Of a stretch of DNA of 64,000 nucleotides, positions 47,066-57,893 are shown one piece after another (the first letter of the stretch is position 1; each line of letters opens with the position of its first letter). The translations under genes and the position numbers were made by a program. This DNA is from Serratia symbiotica. GTDB lineage: Bacteria > Pseudomonadota > Gammaproteobacteria > Enterobacterales > Enterobacteriaceae. The DNA lies in assembly GCA_900016775.1 (NCBI GenBank), contig LN890288.1, forward strand, positions 496,001-560,000. The letters are read 5' to 3'. The notes below the pieces were generated by a model. It was not told the origin of the DNA, did no database searches, and saw only the letters and a program-made list of their open reading frames with translations.

Positions 47066-47899
47066 TTATAATAAACAAAAACTACGATGAAAAGGTTCGG
47101 ATAAATATAAATATTTAATATCACCACTTTGATTCCATCGTACTTCAAACCACATTAATATTAAATAATCTACCCATAATAACCAATTACGTATTTGATT
47201 ATATAACGTAAATTGATTTAAATAACTATACTGTGTATAATATTTTAAAAAATAATCACATTGTTTAAATGTCCAATTATTAATTCGAAATAAAATCGCA
47301 ATTTCTAACGCAATATCTCCATCCATAGCATATTCCCAATCAATTAATTTTAAACCATTTAAACTAAAAATTATATTACCTGGATGAATATCCATATGTA
47401 ATGGTGCTAATTTAAGTGGAGTAGGTAATGATATTTTTAAAAAATATTTTTGACAATTTAACCATGCAGGAGTTAAACGTTTTTTATCTAAAAGATTCCA
47501 ATAAATAAGTAATTGTTTTTTAAAATTAAAATAATAACCACTAAGTGGTTGTTGATGTAATTGAGATATTATCAATGCTAATTTATGACTAAAATTTAAA
47601 GAATTAAAAATTTTACTCGTAACTTCTTTACCATAAATCCATTCAATAATTATCCAATGATTATTATAAAATAAAACTTTAGGACCAATATTTTTACCAC
47701 AACGATATAAAAATTTTGCTTCTCGTGAAAAACTAATACCTAATGCATTTTTATCTATAGTTTTTTTTTTAATTAATATATTAATATCTTTATAATTAAT
47801 ATAAAAACTATGATTAGTAACATTTTTAATAAATTTATAATTATTTTTATTAAAAATAAATGATATAAAAGATTTCATATTTAAATAAATATTTAACAT
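47066..47899 (-). CDS. thiK: Thiamine kinase
   Basis: Phosphorylates thiamine to thiamine monophosphate in salvage. Aminoglycoside-phosphotransferase fold of 277 residues (E. coli 274). The catalytic block LAPLHMDIHPGNIIF and the metal block LKLIDWEYAMDGDIALEIA match E. coli ThiK, as does WFEVRWNQSGD near the C-terminus. The N-terminal half is more diverged. Start is uncertain: Met at 47899 or 47878. Its E. coli neighbours (lpoB, nagZ) are absent. Presence implies thiamine uptake or exchange with the host (inference). Confidence 0.85.
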   Translation of the reverse strand: MLNIYLNMKSFISFIFNKNNYKFIKNVTNHSFYINYKDINILIKKKTIDKNALGISFSREAKFLYRCGKNIGPKVLFYNNHWIIIEWIYGKEVTSKIFNSLNFSHKLALIISQLHQQPLSGYYFNFKKQLLIYWNLLDKKRLTPAWLNCQKYFLKISLPTPLKLAPLHMDIHPGNIIFSLNGLKLIDWEYAMDGDIALEIAILFRINNWTFKQCDYFLKYYTQYSYLNQFTLYNQIRNWLLWVDYLILMWFEVRWNQSGDIKYLYLSEPFHRSFCLL

Positions 47900-48421
47900 T
47901 AATAATTAAAATTTATCAATGCTATTTAATATATAACGATACTAAAAAATTAATTTTATTATATATAATTAATAATTTTATATTTTTTATAATAAAATAT
48001 ACATTAATTTTATTTATAAAATAAAATAAAAAACTTCAATTATAAAATATTAAATTAATTACAAATTAAATTAATTATTAATATATAATATATTTTAAAA
48101 TTTATCTTAAATAAAATTTTATATAATATTATTTAAAATAAATATATAAAATTAATAATAAAAACTATTAAATTCAATAAATCTATATTAAAATTAATCA
48201 TTAAATTTTATAAAAAAATAAAAATATCTTATATAATTTTATATTTATATATTTAACTTAAATAATTAAATAATTATAAAATAAAAAATTTATTAACTAA
48301 ATTAATATAAATACTTACTTATTAAAAATATAATTAATTATATCTTATAAATATTAAAAAATATATTATAAATATATTAATTTTATAATATAATTTAAAT
48401 TTATAATTAAAATTATTATAT
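47900..48421. other. AT region between thiK and dnaN
   Basis: About 520 bases where recF would follow dnaN in E. coli. I find no remnant of recF; only A/T runs. Confidence 0.6.
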
Positions 48422-49522
48422 TTATAAACGTATTGGCATAACTATATAAATTACTTCTTTACTTATACTATCTTCAATTTGAACACTAGAAATAGAATCA
48501 GTAAATAAAAAACGTACATTTTTACATTTTAAAGAATTTAATATATCTAATATATAATTCACATTAAAACTAATTTCAATTTCAATATTATCATAAATCA
48601 CATCTAATATTTCTTCTGCTTTTTCTTGTTCAATATTTTGAGCTACAATTTTTAATTGATTAAAACTAATATATAATCGTACACTTTTAAATTTTTGATT
48701 GGAAAGAATAGCAACACGAGAAAATGCTTTTTTAAGTAAATCACAATTAGCTATTAATATCTTATCAGGACATTTTGGAAATACACAACGATAATCTGGA
48801 TAATTACCTACTATTAATTTAGAAGTAAAAATAAAATCTCTAATATGAGCACGAATATTATTTTTACCAATTTGTAATTTAAATAAATTATTACTATTAT
48901 CTAATAAACGTAATAATTCCATTATTCCTTTACGTGGAATAATAACAGAATATGAAGGTAAAAATTGATCTATATTTATTGAACATAAAGATAAACGATG
49001 ACCATCAGTAGAAACTGTATGTAATTCTTTACCTTGTGTTTCAAAAAGCATTCCATTTAAATAATAACGTACATCTTGATGAGCCATTGAAAATTGAGTA
49101 ACTTCAATTAAACGCTTTAAAATTAATTGTGGTAATATAAATTCTATTTCACTTTTCCAATTATCTAAATTTGGAAAATCTGTTGCTGGTAATGTAGATA
49201 ATGAAAAACGACTACGCCCAGAAAAAATTAATATACGTTCACTTTCTAACATTACAGTAATTTCTGATTTTTCTAATAAACTACGGCAAATATCAAAAAA
49301 TTTACGTGCAGGAACAGTAATAGAACCAATCTTATAAGAAGATAATAAAGTAATATGTACTATAATTTCTATTTCTAAATCAGTACTAGTTAATAACAAA
49401 AATCCATTTTTAACTTGTAATAATAAATTATTTAAAACAGGTAATATCGGACGATGACTTAATAAACTACTAATTTGTTGTAATGGTTTTAATAAATTTT
49501 CACGATTAATAATAAATTTCAT
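48422..49522 (-). CDS. dnaN: DNA polymerase III beta sliding clamp
   Basis: Ring clamp that tethers DNA polymerase III. 366 residues, as in E. coli. Three repeated domains; MKFIINRENLLKPLQQISSLL at the start, GRSRFSLSTLPATDFPNL, and the C-terminal YIVMPIRL (E. coli YVVMPMRL), which forms part of the binding pocket. Begins four bases after dnaA stops, so translation is probably coupled. recF does not follow. Confidence 0.98.
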   Translation of the reverse strand: MKFIINRENLLKPLQQISSLLSHRPILPVLNNLLLQVKNGFLLLTSTDLEIEIIVHITLLSSYKIGSITVPARKFFDICRSLLEKSEITVMLESERILIFSGRSRFSLSTLPATDFPNLDNWKSEIEFILPQLILKRLIEVTQFSMAHQDVRYYLNGMLFETQGKELHTVSTDGHRLSLCSINIDQFLPSYSVIIPRKGIMELLRLLDNSNNLFKLQIGKNNIRAHIRDFIFTSKLIVGNYPDYRCVFPKCPDKILIANCDLLKKAFSRVAILSNQKFKSVRLYISFNQLKIVAQNIEQEKAEEILDVIYDNIEIEISFNVNYILDILNSLKCKNVRFLFTDSISSVQIEDSISKEVIYIVMPIRL

Positions 49523-49526
49523 AATT

Positions 49527-50909
49527 TTAAGATGATAATATTTTAATAAAATTTAAAAAATCATCTTTAATATTATGATTTTCTATACATAATTGTTTAA
49601 TTTTTCGACAAGCATATAATACTGTAGTGTGGTCACGACCTCCAAAAGCATTACCAATTTCTGATAAACTATAACTTGTTAATTTTTTTGATAATGCCAT
49701 AGCTATTTGACGGGGGCGCGCTACTGAACGTGAACGTCTCTTAGATAATAAATCTATAATTCTAATTTTAAAATGTTCTGAAATTATCTTTTGAATATGT
49801 TCAATAGTAATTAATTTTTCTTTTAATACTAATAAATCACGTAATATTTCACGTACAAAATCTATAGTAATAGCATGACCAGTAAAATTTACATGAGCAA
49901 TAATTCGATTTACTGCACCTTCTAACTCACGTACATTTGATTGTAAATGCTTAGCAATAAATAATGCAACTTCCTTTGAAAGATAAATATTATTTTCATA
50001 TGCTTTTTTTATTAAAATTTCAACACGAGTTTCTAACAATGGAGATTCAATAACAATAGTTAAACCCCAACTAAAACGAGATTTAAGACGATCTTCTATA
50101 CCTATAATTTCTTTTGGATGACGATCTGAAGTTAATATAATTTGCTGATTTCCTTCTAATAAAGAATTAAAAGTATGAAATAATTCTTCTTGAGAACGTT
50201 CTTTATTTGCAAAAAATTGAATATCATCAATTAACAATACATCTGCAGAACGATAATATTGTTTAAATTCTTCAATAAAGTTATTTTGTAAAGCTTTTAC
50301 CATATCTTGAACAAAACGTTCAGAATGTATATATACTACTTTTGCATTTTTTTTCCATACCATAATACCTTTTCCAACCGCATGTAATAAATGAGTTTTA
50401 CCTAAACCAGTATTACCATATAAAAATAAAGGATTATAAGAACCTCCAGGATTATTTGAAATTTGACGTGTTACTATATACGCTAATTGATTAGATTTTC
50501 CCTTAACAAAATTATCAAAATTATGTTTTAAATTAATATTAGAAGGATAAAAAATTTTAGATTTATTAATTAAATTATTATAACTTAACTGAGAAGATAT
50601 AGTATGTGTGACTGGAGCAATAGGTATATTAACAATTAAAGATTTAGTAACAATTTTATTAATAGGTTTATTACCTATTTCAAAACGTAATAAAGGCGCT
50701 TTTTTACCACAAAAAATATTTAATAAATGATTAATATTATCTAAATATTTATTACTCACCCAATCTAAAACAAAACGATTAGGTGCATATAATGCTAAAA
50801 TATTTTCACTTAATTCTGCTTGTAATGGACGTATCCATATACTAAATTCTGTGGCAGGTAATTCATCCTGTAATCGGATAAGACATTTCTGCCAAATAGA
50901 AAGTGACAC
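49527..50909 (-). CDS. dnaA: Chromosomal replication initiator DnaA
   Basis: Binds oriC and opens it. Domain I ([30 protein letters not shown]), a shortened domain II, AAA+ domain III (Walker [12 protein letters not shown], Walker [10 protein letters not shown]) and the DNA-binding domain IV ([34 protein letters not shown]). I place the start at a GTG at 50909: GGAG lies six bases ahead and the reading VSLSIWQ aligns with E. coli, whose dnaA also starts with GTG. That gives 460 residues (E. coli 467). The longer in-frame GTG at 50921 would destroy the Shine-Dalgarno. Its presence contrasts with some endosymbionts that have lost dnaA. Confidence 0.97.
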   Translation of the reverse strand: MSLSIWQKCLIRLQDELPATEFSIWIRPLQAELSENILALYAPNRFVLDWVSNKYLDNINHLLNIFCGKKAPLLRFEIGNKPINKIVTKSLIVNIPIAPVTHTISSQLSYNNLINKSKIFYPSNINLKHNFDNFVKGKSNQLAYIVTRQISNNPGGSYNPLFLYGNTGLGKTHLLHAVGKGIMVWKKNAKVVYIHSERFVQDMVKALQNNFIEEFKQYYRSADVLLIDDIQFFANKERSQEELFHTFNSLLEGNQQIILTSDRHPKEIIGIEDRLKSRFSWGLTIVIESPLLETRVEILIKKAYENNIYLSKEVALFIAKHLQSNVRELEGAVNRIIAHVNFTGHAITIDFVREILRDLLVLKEKLITIEHIQKIISEHFKIRIIDLLSKRRSRSVARPRQIAMALSKKLTSYSLSEIGNAFGGRDHTTVLYACRKIKQLCIENHNIKDDFLNFIKILSS

Positions 50910-51582
50910 AGTATGCTCCACTAAAAAATAAAATCTATAATAAAAATTAAATAATTTATATCTTTATTTATAATTTTTATTATATATTTAATATTAAATA
51001 TTTTATAAATCATTTTATATAACTAATTATTCTAAATTTTTATAATCAAAATAATTAAATTTATAAATATAAAACATTAATATTATATAGATTAAAAATC
51101 TAATCATTCATAAATTAAACATATTTTATAAATATATAAAATATTGTTTTTAATTAATATTAATATATTATTATAAAATTGTTTAATTTTAATTAAATTA
51201 TAAAATGATTTATTTATAAAATAATTAATTTAAATTCTAATATATTTGCAAAAATATATAATTTACTAAAAATTAAATTTAAAATATTAAAAATTATATT
51301 TTAAATTTTATTATAATTTATATTATTTATTATATATTATACTAATTTATTATATATATATTTTTTAATAAAAAATAAAAAATAATTTATATTATTAATA
51401 AAAAAATACTTTTATTTATATATAATTTAATACGTTAATATAATATACATTGACTCAGAGCTATGCACTTATTATAATTTTATTTATAAATTCCCATTAA
51501 GGTATAAAAATTTTATACTAAATAATTAAATATATTTTACTTATTTAGTGAATTATTATTTTAATTTTAAATAGAGATTACT
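50910..51582. other. Divergent dnaA-rpmH intergenic region
   Basis: Mostly A/T with no DnaA box (TTATNCACA) that I can see, so I do not call an origin here. The rpmH promoter lies at the right end. The dnaA promoter cannot be singled out. Confidence 0.55.
51450..51478 (+). promoter_or_regulatory. Sigma-70 promoter of rpmH-rnpA-yidD-yidC
   Basis: TTGACT (51450-51455), a 17-base spacer and a perfect TATAAT (51473-51478), about 105 bases before the rpmH start. The spacer holds CAGAGC and TGCAC, far less AT-rich than its surroundings, which supports a conserved functional site. Confidence 0.8.
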
Positions 51583-51726
51583 ATGAAACGTACTTTCCAA
51601 CCATCTATACTAAAACGTAATCGCCGACATGGTTTTCGTACTCGTATGTCTAATAAAAATGGTCGTCTAGTTCTATCTCGTCGTCGTTTAAAAGGACGTA
51701 CTTGTTTAACTGTTTCTCATAAATAA
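51583..51726 (+). CDS. rpmH: 50S ribosomal protein L34
   Basis: A 47-residue, very basic protein: [21 protein letters not shown], then [13 protein letters not shown], ending LTVSHK. E. coli L34 has 46 residues and nearly the same sequence. GAG lies upstream of the ATG. First gene of the rpmH-rnpA-yidD-yidC run; divergent from dnaA as in E. coli. It stays Arg-rich despite the AT bias. Confidence 0.97.
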   Translation: MKRTFQPSILKRNRRHGFRTRMSNKNGRLVLSRRRLKGRTCLTVSHK

Positions 51727-51744
51727 AAAAATTAATTAAATTAT

Positions 51745-52089
51745 ATGATAAAATTAACTTTTCCTAAAAAATTACGTTTATTAACTTCTGCTAATTTTAA
51801 TTTTGTTTTCCAAAAACCATCACGAGTTAGTACACAACAAATTACAATTTTAGGACGAACAAATAAACTTTTACACCCTCGTATTGGCTTAAGCATCGCT
51901 AAAAAATATATAAAATATGCACATGAACGTAATAGAATTAAACGTATAATCCGAGAAAGTTTTCGATATCACCAACATAAATTATTAACAATAGATTTTA
52001 TTGTTTTAGTAAAAAAGGAAATAGAAACTTTAGATAACCATACATTAATGAAATCATTGGAAAAATTATGGCACCGATACTATCATTAG
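51745..52089 (+). CDS. rnpA: Ribonuclease P protein component
   Basis: Protein cofactor of RNase P in tRNA 5' maturation. 114 residues (E. coli 119). [50 protein letters not shown] with the RNR motif. Starts 18 bases after rpmH and overlaps yidD by 22 bases. Confidence 0.96.
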   Translation: MIKLTFPKKLRLLTSANFNFVFQKPSRVSTQQITILGRTNKLLHPRIGLSIAKKYIKYAHERNRIKRIIRESFRYHQHKLLTIDFIVLVKKEIETLDNHTLMKSLEKLWHRYYH

Positions 52090-52322
52090 GATCTTATATT
52101 ATAATTAAATTTATACGTTTTTATCAATTTACAATTAGTCCAATTTATGCACCTCATTGTCGATTTCAACCAACATGTTCTCATTATGCTATTAAAGTTA
52201 TATATCGATTCGGTATTATAAAAAGTAGTTGGTTAATATTAAAACGAATATTGAAATGCCATCCTTTAAATCCAGGTGGTGAAGATCCAATTCCAACTAA
52301 AACTAATAATAATAGAGAATAA
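52068..52322 (+). CDS. yidD: Membrane protein insertion efficiency factor YidD
   Basis: Small inner-membrane-associated protein thought to help YidC-dependent insertion. 84 residues (E. coli 85). [26 protein letters not shown] and [17 protein letters not shown] with the three conserved Cys. Starts inside rnpA and ends five bases before yidC, in the usual order. Confidence 0.95.
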   Translation: MAPILSLGSYIIIKFIRFYQFTISPIYAPHCRFQPTCSHYAIKVIYRFGIIKSSWLILKRILKCHPLNPGGEDPIPTKTNNNRE

Positions 52323-52327
52323 TAATA

Positions 52328-53944
52328 ATGGATTCGCAACGAAATCTTTTTTTTATCATTTTACTTTTCATGTTATTTATAATTTGGCAAACATGGCAAG
52401 CAGATAATATTTCAAAACAAAATGATCAATCTCAATATCAAATTTCAAAAACAAATAATAATATTTCTAATTCTGAATTTATAAATAATAAAAAAAAATT
52501 TATAACTATAAATACTGATGTACTTTCATTAACAATTAATACTTATGGTGGTGATATTGAACAAGCTAAATTATTAGTGTATCCAGAAAAATTGGATTCA
52601 TCACTACCCTTTCAATTATTAGAAACTACTCCATCATTTATTTATCAAGCACAAAGTGGATTAACTGGAAAAGATGGAATAGATAATCCTATAAATGGTA
52701 ATAGACCAATATTTACAACTACAAAAAATATTTTTTCTTTAAAAGAAGGAGAAAATGAACTATATATACCTTTATTTTTTACTAATAAAGATGGAGTTAT
52801 TTATACAAAAACTTTTACTTTAAAACGTAATAATTATATTATAAATGTTAATTATCATATAAATAATAAAAGTACTAAACCATTAGAATTAATCTTATTT
52901 GGTCAATTAAAACAAACTATCAACTTACCTAAATATCGTGATACTGGAAGCCATAACTTTGCTCTTCATACTTTTCGTGGTGCAGCATACTCTTCTAGTG
53001 AAAATAAATATCAAACTTATTCATTTGATAAAAATCAACAATTAAATATTTCTACTACAAATGGTTGGATTGCTATGTTACAACAATATTTTGCTGTAGC
53101 TTGGATACCAAACACTGAAGGAAAAAATAATTTTTATACTACTAATCCTATAGATAACATATCTGCTATTGGATTCAAATCAACACCAATATTAATACCA
53201 CCAGGTATACAAAAAAAATTAAATGCTAATCTTTGGATTGGTCCAGAATTGCAAGATAAAATGTCTAAATTAGCTAAAAATCTTGATTTAACTGTAGATT
53301 ATGGTTGTCTTTGGTTTATCTCTCAACCATTATTTAAATTATTAAAATTTATTCATAGTTTTATTGGAAACTGGGGTTTTTCTATAATTATTATTACTTT
53401 TATTGTTCGAGGAATTATGTATCCATTAACTAAAGCACAATATACCTCAATGGCAAAAATACGTATGTTACAACCAAAAATTCAGGAAATAAAAGAACGT
53501 ATTAATAATAAACAATTAATGAGTCAAGAAATGATGGCATTATATAAATCAGAAAAAGTTAATCCATTAGGTGGATGCTTACCTTTAATTATTCAAATGC
53601 CAATTTTTTTAGCATTATATTATATGTTAATGGGTTCTGTTGAATTACGTCATTCACCATTTTTTATGTGGATACATGATTTATCAGCTCAAGATCCATA
53701 TTATATTTTACCAATATTAATGGGTATTACAATGTTTTTTATACAAAAAATGTCACCCAATACAATGACTGATCCTCTACAAAAAAAAATTATGATATTA
53801 ATGCCAATAATTTTCACTATATTTTTTTTATGGTTTCCATCTGGTTTAGTGCTATACTATATTATTAGTAATTTAGTTACTATTATTCAACAACAAATAA
53901 TTTATAAATGGTTAGAAAAATGTGGTTTACATAACAAAAATTAA
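52328..53944 (+). CDS. yidC: Membrane protein insertase YidC
   Basis: Inserts and folds inner membrane proteins, alone or with Sec. 538 residues (E. coli 548). N-terminal anchor about residues 7-24, a large periplasmic beta domain to about 330, then the conserved five-helix core with the functional Arg in [11 protein letters not shown] and the cytoplasmic hairpin [36 protein letters not shown] is nearly identical to E. coli. mnmE, which follows in E. coli, is at 1930-3294 here. Confidence 0.97.
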   Translation: MDSQRNLFFIILLFMLFIIWQTWQADNISKQNDQSQYQISKTNNNISNSEFINNKKKFITINTDVLSLTINTYGGDIEQAKLLVYPEKLDSSLPFQLLETTPSFIYQAQSGLTGKDGIDNPINGNRPIFTTTKNIFSLKEGENELYIPLFFTNKDGVIYTKTFTLKRNNYIINVNYHINNKSTKPLELILFGQLKQTINLPKYRDTGSHNFALHTFRGAAYSSSENKYQTYSFDKNQQLNISTTNGWIAMLQQYFAVAWIPNTEGKNNFYTTNPIDNISAIGFKSTPILIPPGIQKKLNANLWIGPELQDKMSKLAKNLDLTVDYGCLWFISQPLFKLLKFIHSFIGNWGFSIIIITFIVRGIMYPLTKAQYTSMAKIRMLQPKIQEIKERINNKQLMSQEMMALYKSEKVNPLGGCLPLIIQMPIFLALYYMLMGSVELRHSPFFMWIHDLSAQDPYYILPILMGITMFFIQKMSPNTMTDPLQKKIMILMPIIFTIFFLWFPSGLVLYYIISNLVTIIQQQIIYKWLEKCGLHNKN

Positions 53945-53977
53945 AAATATAAAAAAATATTGATATAAATTATTTTA

Positions 53978-53995
53978 AGCGGTCTAATGACCGCT
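53978..53995. terminator. Hairpin between yidC and rpoH
   Basis: AGCGGTC (53978-53984) pairs with GACCGCT (53989-53995) around TAAT. It is the only GC-bearing stem in this gap and lies about 35 bases after yidC, so it probably ends that operon; the following U-tract is poor. Confidence 0.6.
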
Positions 53996-54132
53996 ATTAT
54001 ATAAAAAATAATTTATTTAAATTGTATAATATAAAAAATTTATATAATATTAATATATTATTATAAATCAAATAAATATAATATTCTTAAATTATAAAAA
54101 ACTTTAAATTTATTTTATATTTTAATTAAAAA

Positions 54133-54990
54133 TTATGATTCAATCATAATTTTTAATTTTTTCATAGCATTCTTTTCAAGTTGACGTACACGTTCAGCAG
54201 TAATATGATATTGATTAGCTAATTCTTGTAATGTTGATTTATTTTCATCATCTAACCACCGAGAACGAATAATATGTTTACTACGTATATCTAAACTTTC
54301 AATTGCATAAATTAATTTTTCTGCTGCATTATTTATCCAATTATCCTCTTCAATATCTTCAGCAAAATCAGAACTTCTATCTTGTAAATATAAAATAGGT
54401 GCTAATGCCTGTCCATCACGATTTTCATTATCTGTAGTTAAATCAAATGTCATATCCTGTGCGGCCATACGAGATTCCATTTCTTGAACATCTTTACTAG
54501 TTACCCCTAACTCACGAGCTACTAATGCTACCTCTTCTTTATTAAACCAACCAAATCTTTTTTTTGTTTTACGTAAATTAAAAAATAATTTTCTTTGTGC
54601 TTTAGTAGTAGCAACTTTTACAATACGCCAATTTCGTAAAACATATTCATGAATTTCTGCTTTAATCCAATGTACTGCAAAAGATACAAGACGTACACCA
54701 ACTTCTGGATTAAAACGACGTACAGCTTTCATTAATCCAATATTACCTTCTTGAATTAAATCTGCTTGAGGTAAACCATATCCCGAATAATTACGAGCAA
54801 TATGAGCTACAAATCGTAAATGTGCTAAAATAAGTTGTTTTGCTGCAACTAAATCACCTTGAAAATGTAATTTTTCAGCTAAATCCCGTTCTTCTTCTAC
54901 TGTTAACATAGGATATGTATTAGCAATACGAATATAAGATTCTAAGTTACCTTGAGATACTAAAGATAAAACTTTCATTTCTTTAGTCAT
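54133..54990 (-). CDS. rpoH: Heat-shock sigma factor RpoH (sigma-32)
   Basis: Directs RNA polymerase to heat-shock promoters. 285 residues (E. coli 284). Region 2 ([38 protein letters not shown]), the RpoH box ([15 protein letters not shown]) and region 4.2 ([27 protein letters not shown]) are clear. A matching promoter lies before grpE at 13468-13494. In E. coli the order is ftsY-ftsE-ftsX-rpoH; ftsE and ftsX are missing here. GAGA lies about nine bases before the ATG. Confidence 0.97.
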   Translation of the reverse strand: MTKEMKVLSLVSQGNLESYIRIANTYPMLTVEEERDLAEKLHFQGDLVAAKQLILAHLRFVAHIARNYSGYGLPQADLIQEGNIGLMKAVRRFNPEVGVRLVSFAVHWIKAEIHEYVLRNWRIVKVATTKAQRKLFFNLRKTKKRFGWFNKEEVALVARELGVTSKDVQEMESRMAAQDMTFDLTTDNENRDGQALAPILYLQDRSSDFAEDIEEDNWINNAAEKLIYAIESLDIRSKHIIRSRWLDDENKSTLQELANQYHITAERVRQLEKNAMKKLKIMIES

Positions 54991-55532
54991 TTAAAGTCTC
55001 TATTATATGATGATTATCATATTAATAATAAAATCAATATATAATTAATTATAATTAATTATATATTTATAAAAATTAATATATTTAATAAATATTTTAT
55101 ATATTGAATATTATATAATAATTTTATTTTTATTAATAAAAATATTTTATATTATATATAATTATATCAATATATATATATATATTATTAAATAATGAAA
55201 TATTTTACAAAAAATAAATAAAAATATACTCCTAAATTAATATTATTTAATTATTTTATTAAAAAACAAAAAATATAAAATATAAAATCAATTATATATT
55301 CTAAAAATATTATAATTATTTATATTATAAATAATTTAATTATTAATTAATATATATATTATATTAATTAACTTAAAATCTTTTTAAAATATGTAAAAAA
55401 ATTCATAATATTAAATTAAATCATTTTAAAATTATTTCATTTTTTTTATTAATAATAAAAATATTTTTTATAAAAAATTATTATTAAATATAAACTTAAT
55501 ATTAATTTATAAAATATATAATTTTATACTTT
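54991..55532. other. AT region where ftsE and ftsX are missing
   Basis: About 540 bases between ftsY and rpoH. I find no remnant of the ABC ATPase FtsE or the permease FtsX in either strand, only A/T runs including a long TA repeat near 55165-55185. Confidence 0.6.
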
Positions 55533-56825
55533 TTATGAAAATAATGCTTCAATAAAAATATTAGATTGAAATAATCGTAAATCTTCTATTTGTTCTCCTA
55601 TACTAATATAACGGATAGGAATACCTAATTGATCAGATATAGCAAAAATTATACCGCCTTTAGCAGTACCATCTAATTTAGTTAATGTTATTCCAGTTAA
55701 TCCTATAGCTTCATGAAATGTTTTTGCTTGACTAATAGAATTTTGTCCTGTAGTTGCATCAAGTATTAACATAATTTCATGTGGAGCTTGAATATCTATT
55801 TTTTTTATAACACGAACAATTTTTTTTAATTCTTCCATTAAATGTATCTTGTTTTGTAATCTACCTGCAGTATCAGCAATTAATATATCAACATTACGTT
55901 TTTTAGCAGTTATTATTGCATCGAAAATAACTGATGCTGAATCTGAACCAGTATGCTGTGAAATTACTGAAATTTTATTACGATCTCCCCATATCTGTAG
56001 TTGTTCTATTGCTGTTGGACGAAAAGTATCACCTGCTGCTAATATTACTGATTTACCTTCTTTTTGAAAATAATGCGCCATTTTACCAATCGTAGTAGTT
56101 TTTCCAACACCATTAACACCAACTATTAAAATAATATATGGATTTTTATTACTAATACATAATGGTTTACTAGAAACATTTAAAATGTTAGCCATTTCTA
56201 TTTTTAATTTATCATATAATAATTCAGCATTTTTTAATTGTTTTTTAGTAGCATACTTAACTAAAGTGGTTATAATTTTATGTGTAGTTTCTATTCCAAT
56301 ATCAGAAATAAGAAGTTTTTCTTCTAATTTTTGAAATAAATCAGTATCAATATTTTTACCTCGAAAAAAATACCAAAAACTAAATCCAATATTTTTTTTA
56401 GTTTTTATAAGACTGTTTTTTAATCTAGTTAATAAACTATCTTTTTTAATATTTTTTGGATTCAAAATAGAAGTAAATGTAGATAATTTTAAAGATTTTT
56501 TGATTGAAGAAAAAAATATTTTTTTTGAATCAAAATTAACTATTTTTTTTGATGTCATTTTACCAATATCATTTTTATATTTAGAAGCATCATTTAATTT
56601 TTCTATAGATTTATTTATATTTTTAATATTTAATGTATTTTTTTTATTAAATAAATTATTATTTTTTTTATTATTTTCATCTATAGATAAAATAGAATTA
56701 GAAATTTTATTAGTAACTAAATTCACTGATTTATTAATAACTTTATTTTCTATATTTTTTTCTTTTTTATTTTTTTTTTCTAAATTAAACCAAGAAAAAA
56801 AATTATGTTGTTTATTTTTTTCCAT
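55533..56825 (-). CDS. ftsY: Signal recognition particle receptor FtsY
   Basis: Docks SRP-ribosome complexes at the inner membrane. 430 residues (E. coli 497). The N-terminus HNFFSWFNLEKKNK keeps the amphipathic membrane helix pattern, but the acidic A domain has become a Lys/Asn/Ser-rich stretch of about 130 residues. The NG domain is intact: GVNGVGKTTTIGKMA, AGDTFRPTAIEQL, DTAGRLQNK, TKLDGTAKGG. Loss of acidity in the A domain is likely drift under AT bias. Confidence 0.97.
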   Translation of the reverse strand: MEKNKQHNFFSWFNLEKKNKKEKNIENKVINKSVNLVTNKISNSILSIDENNKKNNNLFNKKNTLNIKNINKSIEKLNDASKYKNDIGKMTSKKIVNFDSKKIFFSSIKKSLKLSTFTSILNPKNIKKDSLLTRLKNSLIKTKKNIGFSFWYFFRGKNIDTDLFQKLEEKLLISDIGIETTHKIITTLVKYATKKQLKNAELLYDKLKIEMANILNVSSKPLCISNKNPYIILIVGVNGVGKTTTIGKMAHYFQKEGKSVILAAGDTFRPTAIEQLQIWGDRNKISVISQHTGSDSASVIFDAIITAKKRNVDILIADTAGRLQNKIHLMEELKKIVRVIKKIDIQAPHEIMLILDATTGQNSISQAKTFHEAIGLTGITLTKLDGTAKGGIIFAISDQLGIPIRYISIGEQIEDLRLFQSNIFIEALFS

Positions 56826-57038
56826 ATTGTAATATAACTCTATAATGAATAATTATTAAATATTTATTTTATAAAATTTAATGATATTTAATAATACATT
56901 AAAAATTAAATACTAATTTTATAAAATATTATAAAATATTTTATAAATTATTTAATTAATAAAAATAATAAATAATTTTTTAACAAAATTAAAACTATAA
57001 TTAATTATATATAATTATAATATATATTATTAATTTAT

Positions 57039-57893
57039 TTAATTAAATTTTACTTTTATCCAAAGTTTTAAATGTACTTTATTACAAAATATTTTTTCCA
57101 TATCTTGACGTGCTGTTACTCCAATAATTTTTAATTTATTTCCATTATTACCAATAATAATTTTTTTTTGACTTTTACGTTTTACTAAAATAATAGCGTC
57201 TATTTTATATTCATTAAATTTATTTAACATAAATTTTTCAATATTTACTTGAATATGATATGGTATTTCTCCTCCTACAAAACGTAAAAATTTTTCACGT
57301 ATAATCTCCGATGCTATAAAAATATGAGATTGATCTGTAATAAAATTATTTGAAAAATAATGTTTTGATTGAGGTAAACATTTTTTTACAATATTAATAA
57401 TAATGTTTATTCCTTCTTCTTTTTTAGCAGAAATTGGAATAATATTTAAAAAATTCATTTTTTTACTTAAAAAAGAAATATGCGGTAATAATTGAGATTT
57501 ATTATTAATATGATCAATTTTATTAATTACTAATAATACTGGACATGTTATATTATTTAATTTTTGAAGTAATATTTTATCATCAAACATCCAATAAGTA
57601 CCTTCTACTACAAAAATTATTAAATTTACATATTTAATTAAATTATTAATTATATTATTTATTATATTACTATTAACATACTTATTTTTAATTATAAAAC
57701 CAGGAGTATCAATATAAATAGCTTGATAAAAATTTTCAGTATTTATACCTATAATATTATAATTAGTAGTTTGTTTTTTATGTGAAGTAATAGAAATTTT
57801 ATGACCAATTAATTTATTTAATAATGTAGATTTACCTACGTTAGAACGACCAATTATTGCAATAAAACCACAATATTTTTTAACTTCATTCAT
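57039..57893 (-). CDS. era: GTPase Era, C-terminally shortened
   Basis: Aids 30S subunit assembly by binding the 3' end of 16S rRNA. G motifs: [20 protein letters not shown] domain with [15 protein letters not shown] and [13 protein letters not shown]. 284 residues against 301: the protein stops just after LKLWIKVK, losing the last 17 or so residues. Its start overlaps the end of rnc by four bases (ATGA), as in coupled translation. recO, next in E. coli, is absent. Confidence 0.96.
   Translation of the reverse strand: MNEVKKYCGFIAIIGRSNVGKSTLLNKLIGHKISITSHKKQTTNYNIIGINTENFYQAIYIDTPGFIIKNKYVNSNIINNIINNLIKYVNLIIFVVEGTYWMFDDKILLQKLNNITCPVLLVINKIDHINNKSQLLPHISFLSKKMNFLNIIPISAKKEEGINIIINIVKKCLPQSKHYFSNNFITDQSHIFIASEIIREKFLRFVGGEIPYHIQVNIEKFMLNKFNEYKIDAIILVKRKSQKKIIIGNNGNKLKIIGVTARQDMEKIFCNKVHLKLWIKVKFN

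Noticed and set aside
50910-50921. GTG start four codons upstream for dnaA
   Set aside because: That GTG overlaps the GGAG serving the GTG at 50909, whose reading matches the E. coli start.
50910-51582. Replication origin in the dnaA-rpmH gap
   Set aside because: No DnaA boxes or 13-mer array recognisable, and AT-richness is no guide in this genome.
55165-55190. TA-repeat microsatellite
   Set aside because: Short and imperfect; expected by chance in AT-rich intergenic DNA.
56500-56832. 110-codon frame antisense to the N-terminal part of ftsY
   Set aside because: A Phe/Leu/Ile-rich mirror of the Lys/Asn-rich ftsY region, with no independent support.
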